From assembly GCA_025774845.1 (NCBI GenBank), contig JALGZP010000022.1, positions 1 through 35,796 on the forward strand: 35,796 bases of DNA, written 5' to 3'. Within the stretch, counting starts at the first letter, position 1. Each line of letters opens with the position of its first letter. The stretch is from a bacterium (GTDB taxonomy: Bacteria > Arandabacterota > Arandabacteria > Arandabacterales > Arandabacteraceae). Below the pieces are notes generated by a model, which did not search any database, was not told where the DNA came from, and saw nothing but the letters and a program-made list of their open reading frames with translations. Made by a program: the position numbers and the translations under genes. Below are positions 23,562 through 30,668 of this stretch, one piece after another.

Positions 23562-25934
23562 TTACTCCGCGGCCGGGATGAACACGGATCCTGAAACCGG
23601 ATCCAGTGTGACTGTGAAAACTGGACCGGAGGCACCAGCTGCCACGGGAATCGAGCTGGTCCCGAGTGCATCCTCAACACGAAGAATGCCCTCCGCGGTG
23701 GGGACTTCCACAGTGACCTCATCCGGGCCTGAGTTCATAACAACGATCGCATCCCCGCCGGGTCCGGTGCGCCTGTAGGCATAGATGGGTCCCGCGGCCA
23801 GGATCTTCTCAAAGCCACCTCGTGTAAAGCACGGATGCTCTTTTCTTATGGCGGCAAGCCTGCTCACATAGTCATGCACCTCGACCCGCCGGGTTTCATC
23901 CGGCCACCTCCAGTGGAAAGGCCTTCGACAGTCGGGGTCACCCGACCCGGCCATCGCGATCTCATCACCGTAGTAGATAGTTGGTGCTCCCACGTACGTC
24001 ATGGCAAAGAGCATGGCGAGTTTGAGCCTGCGGATGTCGCCGTCGGCTTCGGTGAGGAAACGCTGGGTATCGTGGCTGCCCAGAAGGTTCATCATTGCTC
24101 TCACACCCGGTTCGAGGTAAATGAGCCTGCCGGGGGCCAGCGCCGCGTGGAACTCCCCGGCATTGATCTGGCCCTTTGCGATGAAAGCGAGCACCGGATT
24201 ACGGAAGAACTCGTAGTTCATAACGGCGTCGAAGTACCGGCCGTTTACCCACTCGGGTGATGATCCCCAGAGTTCTCCGACTATGTATGCTTCAGGCTTG
24301 GTAGCCTTGACCCGCTTGCGGAAGAGCTCCCAGAACCAGAGCGGCACTTCGTTCGCAACATCAAGGCGGTAGCCGTCGACGTCCATTTCTGCCAGCCAGA
24401 ACTCGGTCACGCTGAGAAGATGATCGACCAGCGGCCGGTTGGGCTCGGCGTCGTCGATCTCCGTAACCGTGTGCTCCTCGGGACCGGGGGTTGAAAGGTC
24501 GAAGTTCAAGTTGGGCATCTGTCCGAAGCCCCACCAACAGTCGTAGTATTGGAGAGCATCTCCGGGTGTAGAGACGATGTCACCGGGTGGCGGCCACTCC
24601 TTCCACTCGTACCAATCCCAATAGGCCGACTCGGTACCCTTCTCACGCGCGTCCACGAAGGCCCAGTAGGTGTGCCCCGTGTGGTTCAGGGCAAGATCCA
24701 GGATGATGCGAATACCGCGGCTGTGGCACTCAGACACGAAAGCGGCGAATTCGTCGTTGGTTGCGAAGTGGGGATCGATCTTCATGTAGGTGGCGGCGTC
24801 GTACTTGTGGTTGCTCTTGGATTCGAAGACCGGGTTGAAGTAGATCACCGTAACACCGAGGTCTACGAGATAATCAAGATTCTTCCGTATGCCTTCAATA
24901 TCCCCGCCGTAGAATGAGTTCCAGTCAGGTTTGCCGTCGGTCTTGTAGGGGCTTACCTTGAGCCCCGCAATGTCATACCAGTCGCCGATCAGGTGAAAGT
25001 ACTCGCCGTTTGTCTGGCCCGATGCGGGTAACTCAGCAACACCCTTGTAATACCACTCAGAGAAATCGGGATCGTTGACCGGACTCCCGTTGGCAAATCG
25101 CTCCGGAAAGATCTGGTAGATAATGCCGTCCCTCACCCAGTCGGGTGTGTCAAATGCGGTGACCATGCTTGAATCGAAATGAAACAGCCTCAGGTCATCG
25201 GATTCGGCGACGCGTGCCCCGAGCCGGTCAAGGACAACACCGGTGCTTCCATCAACGATCTCGAAATAGTAGACAAGGTCGGTTGACCGCAGCGTCGTCT
25301 CGTAGTAGTCATACTTCCCGTCTGAATCAAACCGGTCGAGGGTATCGGACTTCTCCCGTGACCAGAACACATCGTCTTCCGGAAGGTCGCCGGTGTTCAA
25401 CCAGTGGATGACGATCCTCTCGATGTCACCCATCCATGCCCGAACTCGCAGTGTCACGGTGCTATCGGCATTTAGCGAGCGCTCCCAGGCATTGTCTCTG
25501 TGACCGAGTCCGTCCAGCATTATCCTGCCGTCACCCCGGATGAGAACGATTGCTTCGAAAGACTCATCGACCACCACCACGGAGTTTCTTCCACCGTAGC
25601 CATCGGGCTTAAATCTCTTCGCCCGCTCATCTGTGATCCAGTTGCCGTCGGCCACGAACTTGTACTCATACTCACCTTCGGGTAACAGGAGCATCACCTC
25701 AAAGCGGCGATCGACCTGTCTCATGGGAGTAGCGTCGGTGCTCCAGCCGTTAAATGTCCCCGCAAGGTAAACCTCGTCGTAGTAGCTTAAGGGTGAGAAG
25801 GTGAAGATCACCTCCTTAAGCGACGATCCGGAACTGTCGGCTTCACTCCCGGCCAAGGTGCCGGCGGGTCCGGCGATGAGAATGACAAGCACAGCACCCA
25901 GGAGTCCCACTGCTCGAACGTGTTGGTCTGACAC
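23562..25934 (-). CDS. Secreted GH13 alpha-amylase-family enzyme (neopullulanase/cyclomaltodextrinase-like)
   Basis: This is a 790-aa protein. A signal peptide (~1-28) is followed by a CBM48/E-set domain (~40-122: VYLAGTFNGW, YKFVADGNW) and a second beta domain (~155-260) in the position of CBM34. The GH13 barrel (~265-690) holds DLALNH (413-418), GYRLDVANE with nucleophile Asp525, VGELWG with acid/base Glu554, and GSHDTQR with Asp622. A short C-terminal beta domain ends at residue 790. The layout and the IIYQIFPERFANG opening fit neopullulanase/maltogenic amylases that cut alpha-1,4 and some alpha-1,6 glucans, here outside the inner membrane. The GTG start is set by GAGGAGGT seven bases upstream. 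A promoter and an operator-like palindrome lie just upstream. Confidence 0.93.
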   Translation of the reverse strand: MSDQHVRAVGLLGAVLVILIAGPAGTLAGSEADSSGSSLKEVIFTFSPLSYYDEVYLAGTFNGWSTDATPMRQVDRRFEVMLLLPEGEYEYKFVADGNWITDERAKRFKPDGYGGRNSVVVVDESFEAIVLIRGDGRIMLDGLGHRDNAWERSLNADSTVTLRVRAWMGDIERIVIHWLNTGDLPEDDVFWSREKSDTLDRFDSDGKYDYYETTLRSTDLVYYFEIVDGSTGVVLDRLGARVAESDDLRLFHFDSSMVTAFDTPDWVRDGIIYQIFPERFANGSPVNDPDFSEWYYKGVAELPASGQTNGEYFHLIGDWYDIAGLKVSPYKTDGKPDWNSFYGGDIEGIRKNLDYLVDLGVTVIYFNPVFESKSNHKYDAATYMKIDPHFATNDEFAAFVSECHSRGIRIILDLALNHTGHTYWAFVDAREKGTESAYWDWYEWKEWPPPGDIVSTPGDALQYYDCWWGFGQMPNLNFDLSTPGPEEHTVTEIDDAEPNRPLVDHLLSVTEFWLAEMDVDGYRLDVANEVPLWFWELFRKRVKATKPEAYIVGELWGSSPEWVNGRYFDAVMNYEFFRNPVLAFIAKGQINAGEFHAALAPGRLIYLEPGVRAMMNLLGSHDTQRFLTEADGDIRRLKLAMLFAMTYVGAPTIYYGDEIAMAGSGDPDCRRPFHWRWPDETRRVEVHDYVSRLAAIRKEHPCFTRGGFEKILAAGPIYAYRRTGPGGDAIVVMNSGPDEVTVEVPTAEGILRVEDALGTSSIPVAAGASGPVFTVTLDPVSGSVFIPAAE

Positions 25935-25975
25935 GATGAATACCTCCTCAAAACCGATAAGTTATCTCTCTAGGA

Positions 25976-26004
25976 GTGATATCAAGCGGTACTGATCCGG
26001 TCAA
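25976..26004 (-). promoter_or_regulatory. Sigma70-like promoter for the GH13 gene
   Basis: On the minus strand TTGACC (25999-26004) and TATCAC (25976-25981) are spaced by 17 bases, giving five and four of six consensus matches. Transcripts would start about 35 bases before the GTG at 25934. Confidence 0.45.
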
Positions 26005-26022
26005 TCGCAAAAGCCGGCCCGG

Positions 26023-26040
26023 ACAGAAACCGGTTTCTGT
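26023..26040. promoter_or_regulatory. Perfect 18-bp palindrome ACAGAAACCGGTTTCTGT, LacI-type operator candidate
   Basis: Every base pairs with its partner across the centre. The central AAACCGGTTT has the CG-centred form known from LacI-family operators. It lies about 18 bases upstream of the -35 box of the GH13 promoter. It could also act as a hairpin after the lipoprotein gene that ends at 26084, but only a short T4 follows it at a distance. No LacI-type gene is in the window. Confidence 0.5.
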
Positions 26041-26083
26041 GGAATCTGCACACGGCACAGTCGGGAGCTGCAGAGGAAGGGTT

Positions 26084-26740
26084 CTACCTGACAGCGGGTA
26101 CGGCGACATAGTCTTCGCCCGAGAAATTCTGGCCGAGGTTCTTGTATGTCCGCCGGACCGGTTCGAAGCGATAGAATGCCCTGGCGGGGGTGACGACGTA
26201 GGTGAGATCTGGAATCAGATCCTCGATGAAGTAGAAGCCATCCGGATCGGTGAGGACGGTCTTGTTCCATAGGTCATGTTCGTCCCGGACTGCCAGCGCC
26301 ACGCCTCCCACAGGTTCGCCTCCGGTCTCGAGAACATGCCCGTCGATCCTGTATGTCACGCCGCAATACCCTGTGAAGTCAACTCCTGTGAGCGACCTGC
26401 CGGGATTGGAGTAGGCTATTAAAGGTGGTCTGAAGACACAGGAGTTCTTGCCCGGGACCAAGGTCACACGGCGGGCGGAAACCTGAAACGTCAGGCCATA
26501 ATAGCCACGCGAATCGGTCCTGGTCGAGCAGGGGCCGGTGGAGGTGCCCTCTTCATCAAGGCTCATGTACGCTTTGATCTTGACGTCACCGATGGGGCTG
26601 CCTGTCTCGCTCCGAACATGACCCTCGATCTCATATATGTTGCTGTCTGTAGAGCGGTCCGCATCGATAATGCACCCACCCGGGAGTATTAGAGCAATGA
26701 TGGCGGCAATCGGAAGTATCAACCGGAGCTTACCAATCAT
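26084..26740 (-). CDS. Lipoprotein with two carboxypeptidase-regulatory-like (transthyretin-type) domains
   Basis: This is a 218-aa protein. The ATG at 26740 has TAGGAG six bases upstream and gives a lipoprotein signal ending in LPGGC. A GTG five codons earlier (26755) is less likely. The mature part holds two repeats of the regulatory-like beta-sandwich: residues ~35-120 (IEGHVRSETGSPIGDVKIKA, then TDSRGYYGLTF) and ~125-210 (IDGHVLETGGEPVGGVALAV, then TDPDGFYFIEDL). Such domains are common in surface lipoproteins that bind polymers or partners; no enzyme activity is expected. It lies 76 bp downstream of the NHL-propeller lipoprotein and may share its transcript. Confidence 0.85.
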   Translation of the reverse strand: MIGKLRLILPIAAIIALILPGGCIIDADRSTDSNIYEIEGHVRSETGSPIGDVKIKAYMSLDEEGTSTGPCSTRTDSRGYYGLTFQVSARRVTLVPGKNSCVFRPPLIAYSNPGRSLTGVDFTGYCGVTYRIDGHVLETGGEPVGGVALAVRDEHDLWNKTVLTDPDGFYFIEDLIPDLTYVVTPARAFYRFEPVRRTYKNLGQNFSGEDYVAVPAVR

Positions 26741-26816
26741 ACGGTCTCCTACCACCGGGTCAAATCACCTCCAGCCCGGCTCCGGGCAACAGCTCGTCGG
26801 GCACGGAGATCCGACG

Positions 26817-28496
26817 CTACGGTTCGAGGACGTAGAGGGAATTGGTAACGTCGCAGGTGACATAGATGGCACCCGAAGGTCCCACTGCGACCCCGTTGAA
26901 TACCCAGATAGGATGATCGCCCTGGAGGCAGATGTCGAGCCCCTCTGCAACTGTCGTCTTACTTCCAGTCGCGGGATCGATGCGGGTAAGTCGCTTTGCT
27001 TCCCCCTCAACGACGAGAAGACTCCCGTCCAGATCGACGGCAAGACCCTCCGGGTACGTAAGCCCGTTCGCAACTGGAACGGGCCGGTCAAGCGTCTGGC
27101 CGTCGGCCACGATCTTAAGCACCATGCCGGTTGCGGCATCACTCACCCACAGATCGTTATCGGTTGCCGCAAGCCCCACGGGAACACCCAGACCCTGGGC
27201 AATTGGCCGGCGTCTTGTGGGATCATCGGAATCCACCCTGACCACACTTCTTGATTCAAGATCAGCCACAACGATATCACCCTGAAACCTGATTGCGTTG
27301 AGCGGCGATTCGAAGCCGTCGAGCTCCTCAAGGACCTCTCCTGTCTCGGGATCGAAGACCTGTACGGTACCATCCATGAACCATGATGATACGATCAGGT
27401 TATTGCCATCACCTGACACAGTGAATGGCGCCGTAATGCATCCATCTACTCCAAGAAGGTGTCTCTCCACGCTTCGCTCGTCACCCGTGGACGGGTCGAA
27501 CTCCCGTAGTGACCAGACATCGGCTACGAACACGGTCTCGCCGTCCCGGTGGGGGATCACAGCTACACCACCGGGTGCTATCATGCCGCCCGGGCTCACT
27601 GTGCGCACCGTACCGTCCGAAAGGACTTCATGAATCGAGCCGTCACTCGCGCTGGAGACAAAGAGCCGGCCCCGTGAGTCAAGTGCGAGATTGTCCAGTC
27701 CCGGTTCGAGCTGGGCGATCTCGGCCTTGTAACCTGTTCTGAGATCGATCCATGACACCTTGCCGGTGGCATGGTCGGCGACGTACAGCCGGCCCTTGGC
27801 ATCAGACTTTACCGCCACCGGGGCTGTGAACCCGTCGCCCACAGTTGCGGTTTCACCGGTATCGACATTGATACGTACAATCTCGCCCGTTCTAAGGATC
27901 GGGCCGTAGAGGAATCCGTCCGGGCCCCAGTCCATGGCGTTAAGGAATCCGAGGTTCTCGGCTATGAGTCGCGGCGGATCGACAAGCGCCGGGTCCAGCT
28001 CATAAAGTGCATCACCCATGAAGTCGAGAGCGACGAAGAGCCGCCGTCCGTCATGGGAGAATGTAATCGCGTTCGCACCGCGCGCCACGTCTTGAGCAGT
28101 CCGTGTACCGTCAGGCATGAGTCTGACGACCTCGCCGGAGGAAAACGCCGTCCAGTAAAGCGAGCCGTCAGGTCCGAAGGCGATGTCGTCGGGACCTTGC
28201 ACCTTCTGGTTGGCACCTATGGTGCTCAGGAGACTACCGGTTTCGGGATCGATGACCAGGATCTCATCACCCAGAACACATGCTACGTGTAACTGGTCGG
28301 ATGCATCGAACAGTATGCCATTGGCACCGTGGGCCGCGGATCCGCTCGCAAGGAGTGTCGGCGTAAGCCGTGGTTGATCCGGAGGCCGGCTCCCCGGACG
28401 CGGAGCCGATCCACAGCCTGCGATGACGACCCCCAGAAGGAGCAGCGTCAGCAAACCTCGAACCCATGCACTGTATTTAGATCGTGGCATCATCAT
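26817..28496 (-). CDS. NHL/SMP-30-like beta-propeller lipoprotein
   Basis: This 559-aa protein has a lipoprotein signal (LLTLLLLGVVIAGC). The rest is a run of propeller blades, for example GANGILFDASDQLHVACV, GPDDIAFGPDGSLYWTAFSS, GLDNLALDSRGRLFVSSA, YPEGLAVDLDGSLLVVEG and VFNGVAVGPSGAIYVTCD. There are enough blades (~50 aa each, ten or so) for two propellers in tandem. NHL and SMP-30-like propellers bind ligands or proteins, and some hydrolyse lactones; no metal site can be assigned with confidence. No ribosome site precedes the MMMPRS start. A well-formed extended -10 lies only about 12 bases upstream, which suggests a very short leader. Any of the three successive ATGs (28496, 28493, 28490) could be used. 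Confidence 0.88.
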   Translation of the reverse strand: MMMPRSKYSAWVRGLLTLLLLGVVIAGCGSAPRPGSRPPDQPRLTPTLLASGSAAHGANGILFDASDQLHVACVLGDEILVIDPETGSLLSTIGANQKVQGPDDIAFGPDGSLYWTAFSSGEVVRLMPDGTRTAQDVARGANAITFSHDGRRLFVALDFMGDALYELDPALVDPPRLIAENLGFLNAMDWGPDGFLYGPILRTGEIVRINVDTGETATVGDGFTAPVAVKSDAKGRLYVADHATGKVSWIDLRTGYKAEIAQLEPGLDNLALDSRGRLFVSSASDGSIHEVLSDGTVRTVSPGGMIAPGGVAVIPHRDGETVFVADVWSLREFDPSTGDERSVERHLLGVDGCITAPFTVSGDGNNLIVSSWFMDGTVQVFDPETGEVLEELDGFESPLNAIRFQGDIVVADLESRSVVRVDSDDPTRRRPIAQGLGVPVGLAATDNDLWVSDAATGMVLKIVADGQTLDRPVPVANGLTYPEGLAVDLDGSLLVVEGEAKRLTRIDPATGSKTTVAEGLDICLQGDHPIWVFNGVAVGPSGAIYVTCDVTNSLYVLEP

Positions 28497-28507
28497 AAAT
28501 CTATCAC

Positions 28508-28516
28508 ATCATAGCA
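28508..28516 (-). promoter_or_regulatory. Extended -10 promoter just upstream of the NHL lipoprotein
   Basis: The minus strand reads TGCTATGAT, that is TGn followed by a -10 box with five of six bases. The start point would fall near 28501, only 5-11 bases before the ATGs. A CAACCGGTTG palindrome lies further upstream at 28550-28559. Confidence 0.4.
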
Positions 28517-28585
28517 TGCGGGGCTCACAAGTTTCCATCGAAATCCGTGCAACCGGTTGGGTCTTTCACTCGGCAGGGCCTGGCT

Positions 28586-28614
28586 AAAAAAGCGGGCACC
28601 CCTTGAGGGTGCCC
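28586..28614 (-). terminator. Strong Rho-independent terminator of the FG-GAP gene
   Basis: On the minus strand an 8-bp perfect GC-rich stem (GGGCACCC/GGGTGCCC, 28594-28601 and 28607-28614) with a 5-base loop is followed by GC and six T residues (28586-28591). It lies 33 bases past the stop codon at 28647. Confidence 0.88.
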
Positions 28615-28646
28615 ACCTGGAGCACGTCGGGTTGGCGGACGCGGGT

Positions 28647-30392
28647 CTACCGTGTCATGACAATCTTGCGGGCTATTGCAGTGTTTCCTGCCAGGAGGCG
28701 GCAGAAGTAGATTCCGGGAGGGGCCTCATGGCCCCGGGAATCCTTCCCGTCCCACACAACCGCGTGCACACCGGCCTCGATAACGCTATCGAGGATTGGC
28801 GCCACCAACCTACCACTCACATCATAGACAGTCATGTTCAACCTTGTATCCCGGGGCAGATCAAGCACCATACGAACAGACCCCGTGAAAGGATTCGGAA
28901 ACACCTCCGAAACCCTGAACCCGACGTGTGCTTCACTCCTGTCGAGAGATGCCATCGCGTTCTCATGGATGATAAGATATTGTCCCGTCGCAATACCCTG
29001 GGCATCCTGCACGATACTCGTACCACCCGAGCCCGGCCATGTGATCCGGATATCGACTGTGGCCGCACCTGGAAGACCGAAGTGGGCTTCGACTGCGTTC
29101 TGTGAAGCGAATCCGCCGTGGGCCTCAACTTCACGATAGCCGAGCAGGTGACCACCATCACCAAGGTAACCGGCCTCATAGACGGCGACCTTTGCCCCGA
29201 TCCCGTCCCGGTTTGAATACGGTGTTCCGAGATCGTGGAAATGACCGACCAGGTGAATGATCAGGTAATCCGTGTCGTCTTCATCGTTGATGTAGAGATA
29301 GTTCTGAGGTGGGTGGTGTTCGTTTCCCGCGGCCAGGTCGAGATCACCGTCATTGTCGAAGTCACCCCAGGCGACCCCGTCGGTGCTGCCAAGACCGAAC
29401 TCAGCCTGTTCGGTGAAGGTTCCGTCACCGTTATTGACGTAAAGGTAATTGCTGTCGGCAGAACCGAAGTCGCCGTTACCGACCGCGAGATCCAGATCAC
29501 CGTCGTTATCAGCATCCCCCCACGCCATCGTGTTGGGGTCGCGCAGACCGAACCGGGACTCCTGGGTGAAGGTTCCGTCGCCGTTGTTAACATAGAGGTA
29601 GTTCTGACCGGCATCCCAGTTTGCCACCGCGAGGTCCAGGTCACCGTCGTTGTCATAGTCGCCCCAGACCAGGCATGACGTGTCACCCCCACCGAACTCC
29701 GCACGCTCGGTAAACGTGGTATCGCTGCTCTCAAGGTTGTTTATGTAGAGATAATTCTGACCGGTGTATTCGAAACCACCGTTTCCGACAGCGAGGTCGA
29801 GATCGCCGTCGTTGTCGAAATCACCCCAGACGACCGATGCCGACTGTCCCACTCCGAACTCCGCCCGGCTTGAGAACGTACTGTCACCATTGTTTATGAA
29901 AAGCCGGTTTCCATCTTCATTGCCCAGGAGTCCGTTTCCAACAGCGACATCGAGATCGCCGTCATTGTCAAAGTCACCCCATGCCAGGGCGTTGGTCCTC
30001 TTCCTGCCCAGTGTGGGCCCCACCGAGAAGGTGCTGTCTCCGTTGTTGAGGTAAATGTAGTTTTGCTGCGAGCTTCCGTTTCCGACCGCCATGTCGGGAT
30101 CGCCGTCGTTGTCGAAATCGCCCCATACGACGGCAAACGTCGCACCTGCGCCGAATTCATTCCGCTGGGTGAACGTTGTGTCCCCGTTGTTGGTGAAGAG
30201 CCAGTTCTGCTGGTTAAAGTTACCGACAGCGAGATCCAGATAGCCGTCACCGTCGTAATCTCCCCAGGCTACCGGGATCGTAGTACCGGTGCCGAACTCG
30301 GCCTGCTCGGTGAAGCCTGCGAGCACCGGGCATGCCGGGACTGCGACCATCAGGCTTAGGGCCAGGACCAACACGATGTGGCAGTGTCTCAT
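28647..30392 (-). CDS. Secreted FG-GAP/VCBS-repeat protein with UnbV-like and FlgD-Ig sorting domains
   Basis: This is a 581-aa protein. The ATG at 30392 has a perfect AAAGGAGG upstream, and the signal peptide runs to about residue 26; a TTG at 30443 is only an in-frame extension. Seven repeats carry the calcium-binding form VxWGDFDNDGDLDLAVGN, one per ~45-55 residues, giving a seven-bladed integrin-like propeller. An ASPIC/UnbV-type domain follows (SNRDGIGAKVAVY, SQNAVEAHFGLPGAATVDI). The last ~80 residues start at VFPNPFTGSVRMVLDLP and match the same FlgD-Ig sorting domain as the gene at 126. It is therefore likely a surface-displayed binding protein. It has its own promoter and terminator and faces the HTH-fusion gene across a divergent control region. 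Confidence 0.92.
   Translation of the reverse strand: MRHCHIVLVLALSLMVAVPACPVLAGFTEQAEFGTGTTIPVAWGDYDGDGYLDLAVGNFNQQNWLFTNNGDTTFTQRNEFGAGATFAVVWGDFDNDGDPDMAVGNGSSQQNYIYLNNGDSTFSVGPTLGRKRTNALAWGDFDNDGDLDVAVGNGLLGNEDGNRLFINNGDSTFSSRAEFGVGQSASVVWGDFDNDGDLDLAVGNGGFEYTGQNYLYINNLESSDTTFTERAEFGGGDTSCLVWGDYDNDGDLDLAVANWDAGQNYLYVNNGDGTFTQESRFGLRDPNTMAWGDADNDGDLDLAVGNGDFGSADSNYLYVNNGDGTFTEQAEFGLGSTDGVAWGDFDNDGDLDLAAGNEHHPPQNYLYINDEDDTDYLIIHLVGHFHDLGTPYSNRDGIGAKVAVYEAGYLGDGGHLLGYREVEAHGGFASQNAVEAHFGLPGAATVDIRITWPGSGGTSIVQDAQGIATGQYLIIHENAMASLDRSEAHVGFRVSEVFPNPFTGSVRMVLDLPRDTRLNMTVYDVSGRLVAPILDSVIEAGVHAVVWDGKDSRGHEAPPGIYFCRLLAGNTAIARKIVMTR
29325..30275. repeat. Seven tandem coding repeats of the FG-GAP gene
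   Basis: A recurring DNA block that encodes WGDxDNDGDLDxAVGN appears seven times at roughly 140-160 bp intervals on the minus strand. The copies differ at many third positions, so they diverged some time ago, but enough identity remains for slippage or misassembly. Confidence 0.6.
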
Positions 30393-30432
30393 ATGCGTCC
30401 TCCTTTCGACTCCCTCCATTCGATTGAGGCTG

Positions 30433-30445
30433 CCTTGCTGCAACC
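30433..30445. promoter_or_regulatory. Operator-like palindrome copy A (CCTTGCTGCAACC)
   Basis: This site differs from the perfect palindrome at 30577-30589 only in the centre and the last two bases. It lies just downstream of the -10 box of the minus-strand promoter of the FG-GAP gene, a place where a bound repressor would block transcription. Confidence 0.4.
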
Positions 30446-30457
30446 ATTTCTAAAAAT

Positions 30458-30486
30458 AGGATACCCATATTCAGCTCTTTTGTCAA
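30458..30486 (-). promoter_or_regulatory. Sigma70-like promoter for the FG-GAP gene
   Basis: The minus strand has a perfect TTGACA (30481-30486), 17 bases, then TATCCT (30458-30463, four of six). Transcription would start about 60 bases before the ATG at 30392. Confidence 0.6.
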
Positions 30487-30519
30487 GTGAGTTTTTTCTG
30501 TCTAAAGCTAAGAAAACTA

Positions 30520-30548
30520 TTGACGTCGGTGATTGCAGCGACTATGCT
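30520..30548 (+). promoter_or_regulatory. Sigma70-like promoter for the HTH-fusion gene
   Basis: The plus strand has TTGACG (30520-30525), 17 bases, then TATGCT (30543-30548). The leader to the ATG at 30669 would be about 115 bases. Confidence 0.5.
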
Positions 30549-30576
30549 AGTAGTGAACGGCACGATGGATAGTATG

Positions 30577-30589
30577 CCTTGCAGCAAGG
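30577..30589. promoter_or_regulatory. Operator-like palindrome copy B (CCTTGCAGCAAGG)
   Basis: This is a perfect 6-1-6 palindrome. It lies about 30 bases after the -10 box of the plus-strand promoter. The core TTGCAGCAAGG also occurs, in the opposite orientation, just after the minus-strand promoter. The DNA-binding protein encoded directly downstream is the obvious candidate to bind both. Confidence 0.45.
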
Positions 30590-30668
30590 GTATCGAAATG
30601 GTTTCTGCGGATCGAACGGGTTGGGTTGGTGATAGCGGGTGGATGGGAATCAGAATCGAGGTACTGAG

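Noticed and set aside
29325..30275. Regularly spaced repeats that could suggest a CRISPR array
   Set aside because: The repeats are in frame and encode FG-GAP calcium-binding loops, with period and variation typical of protein repeats.
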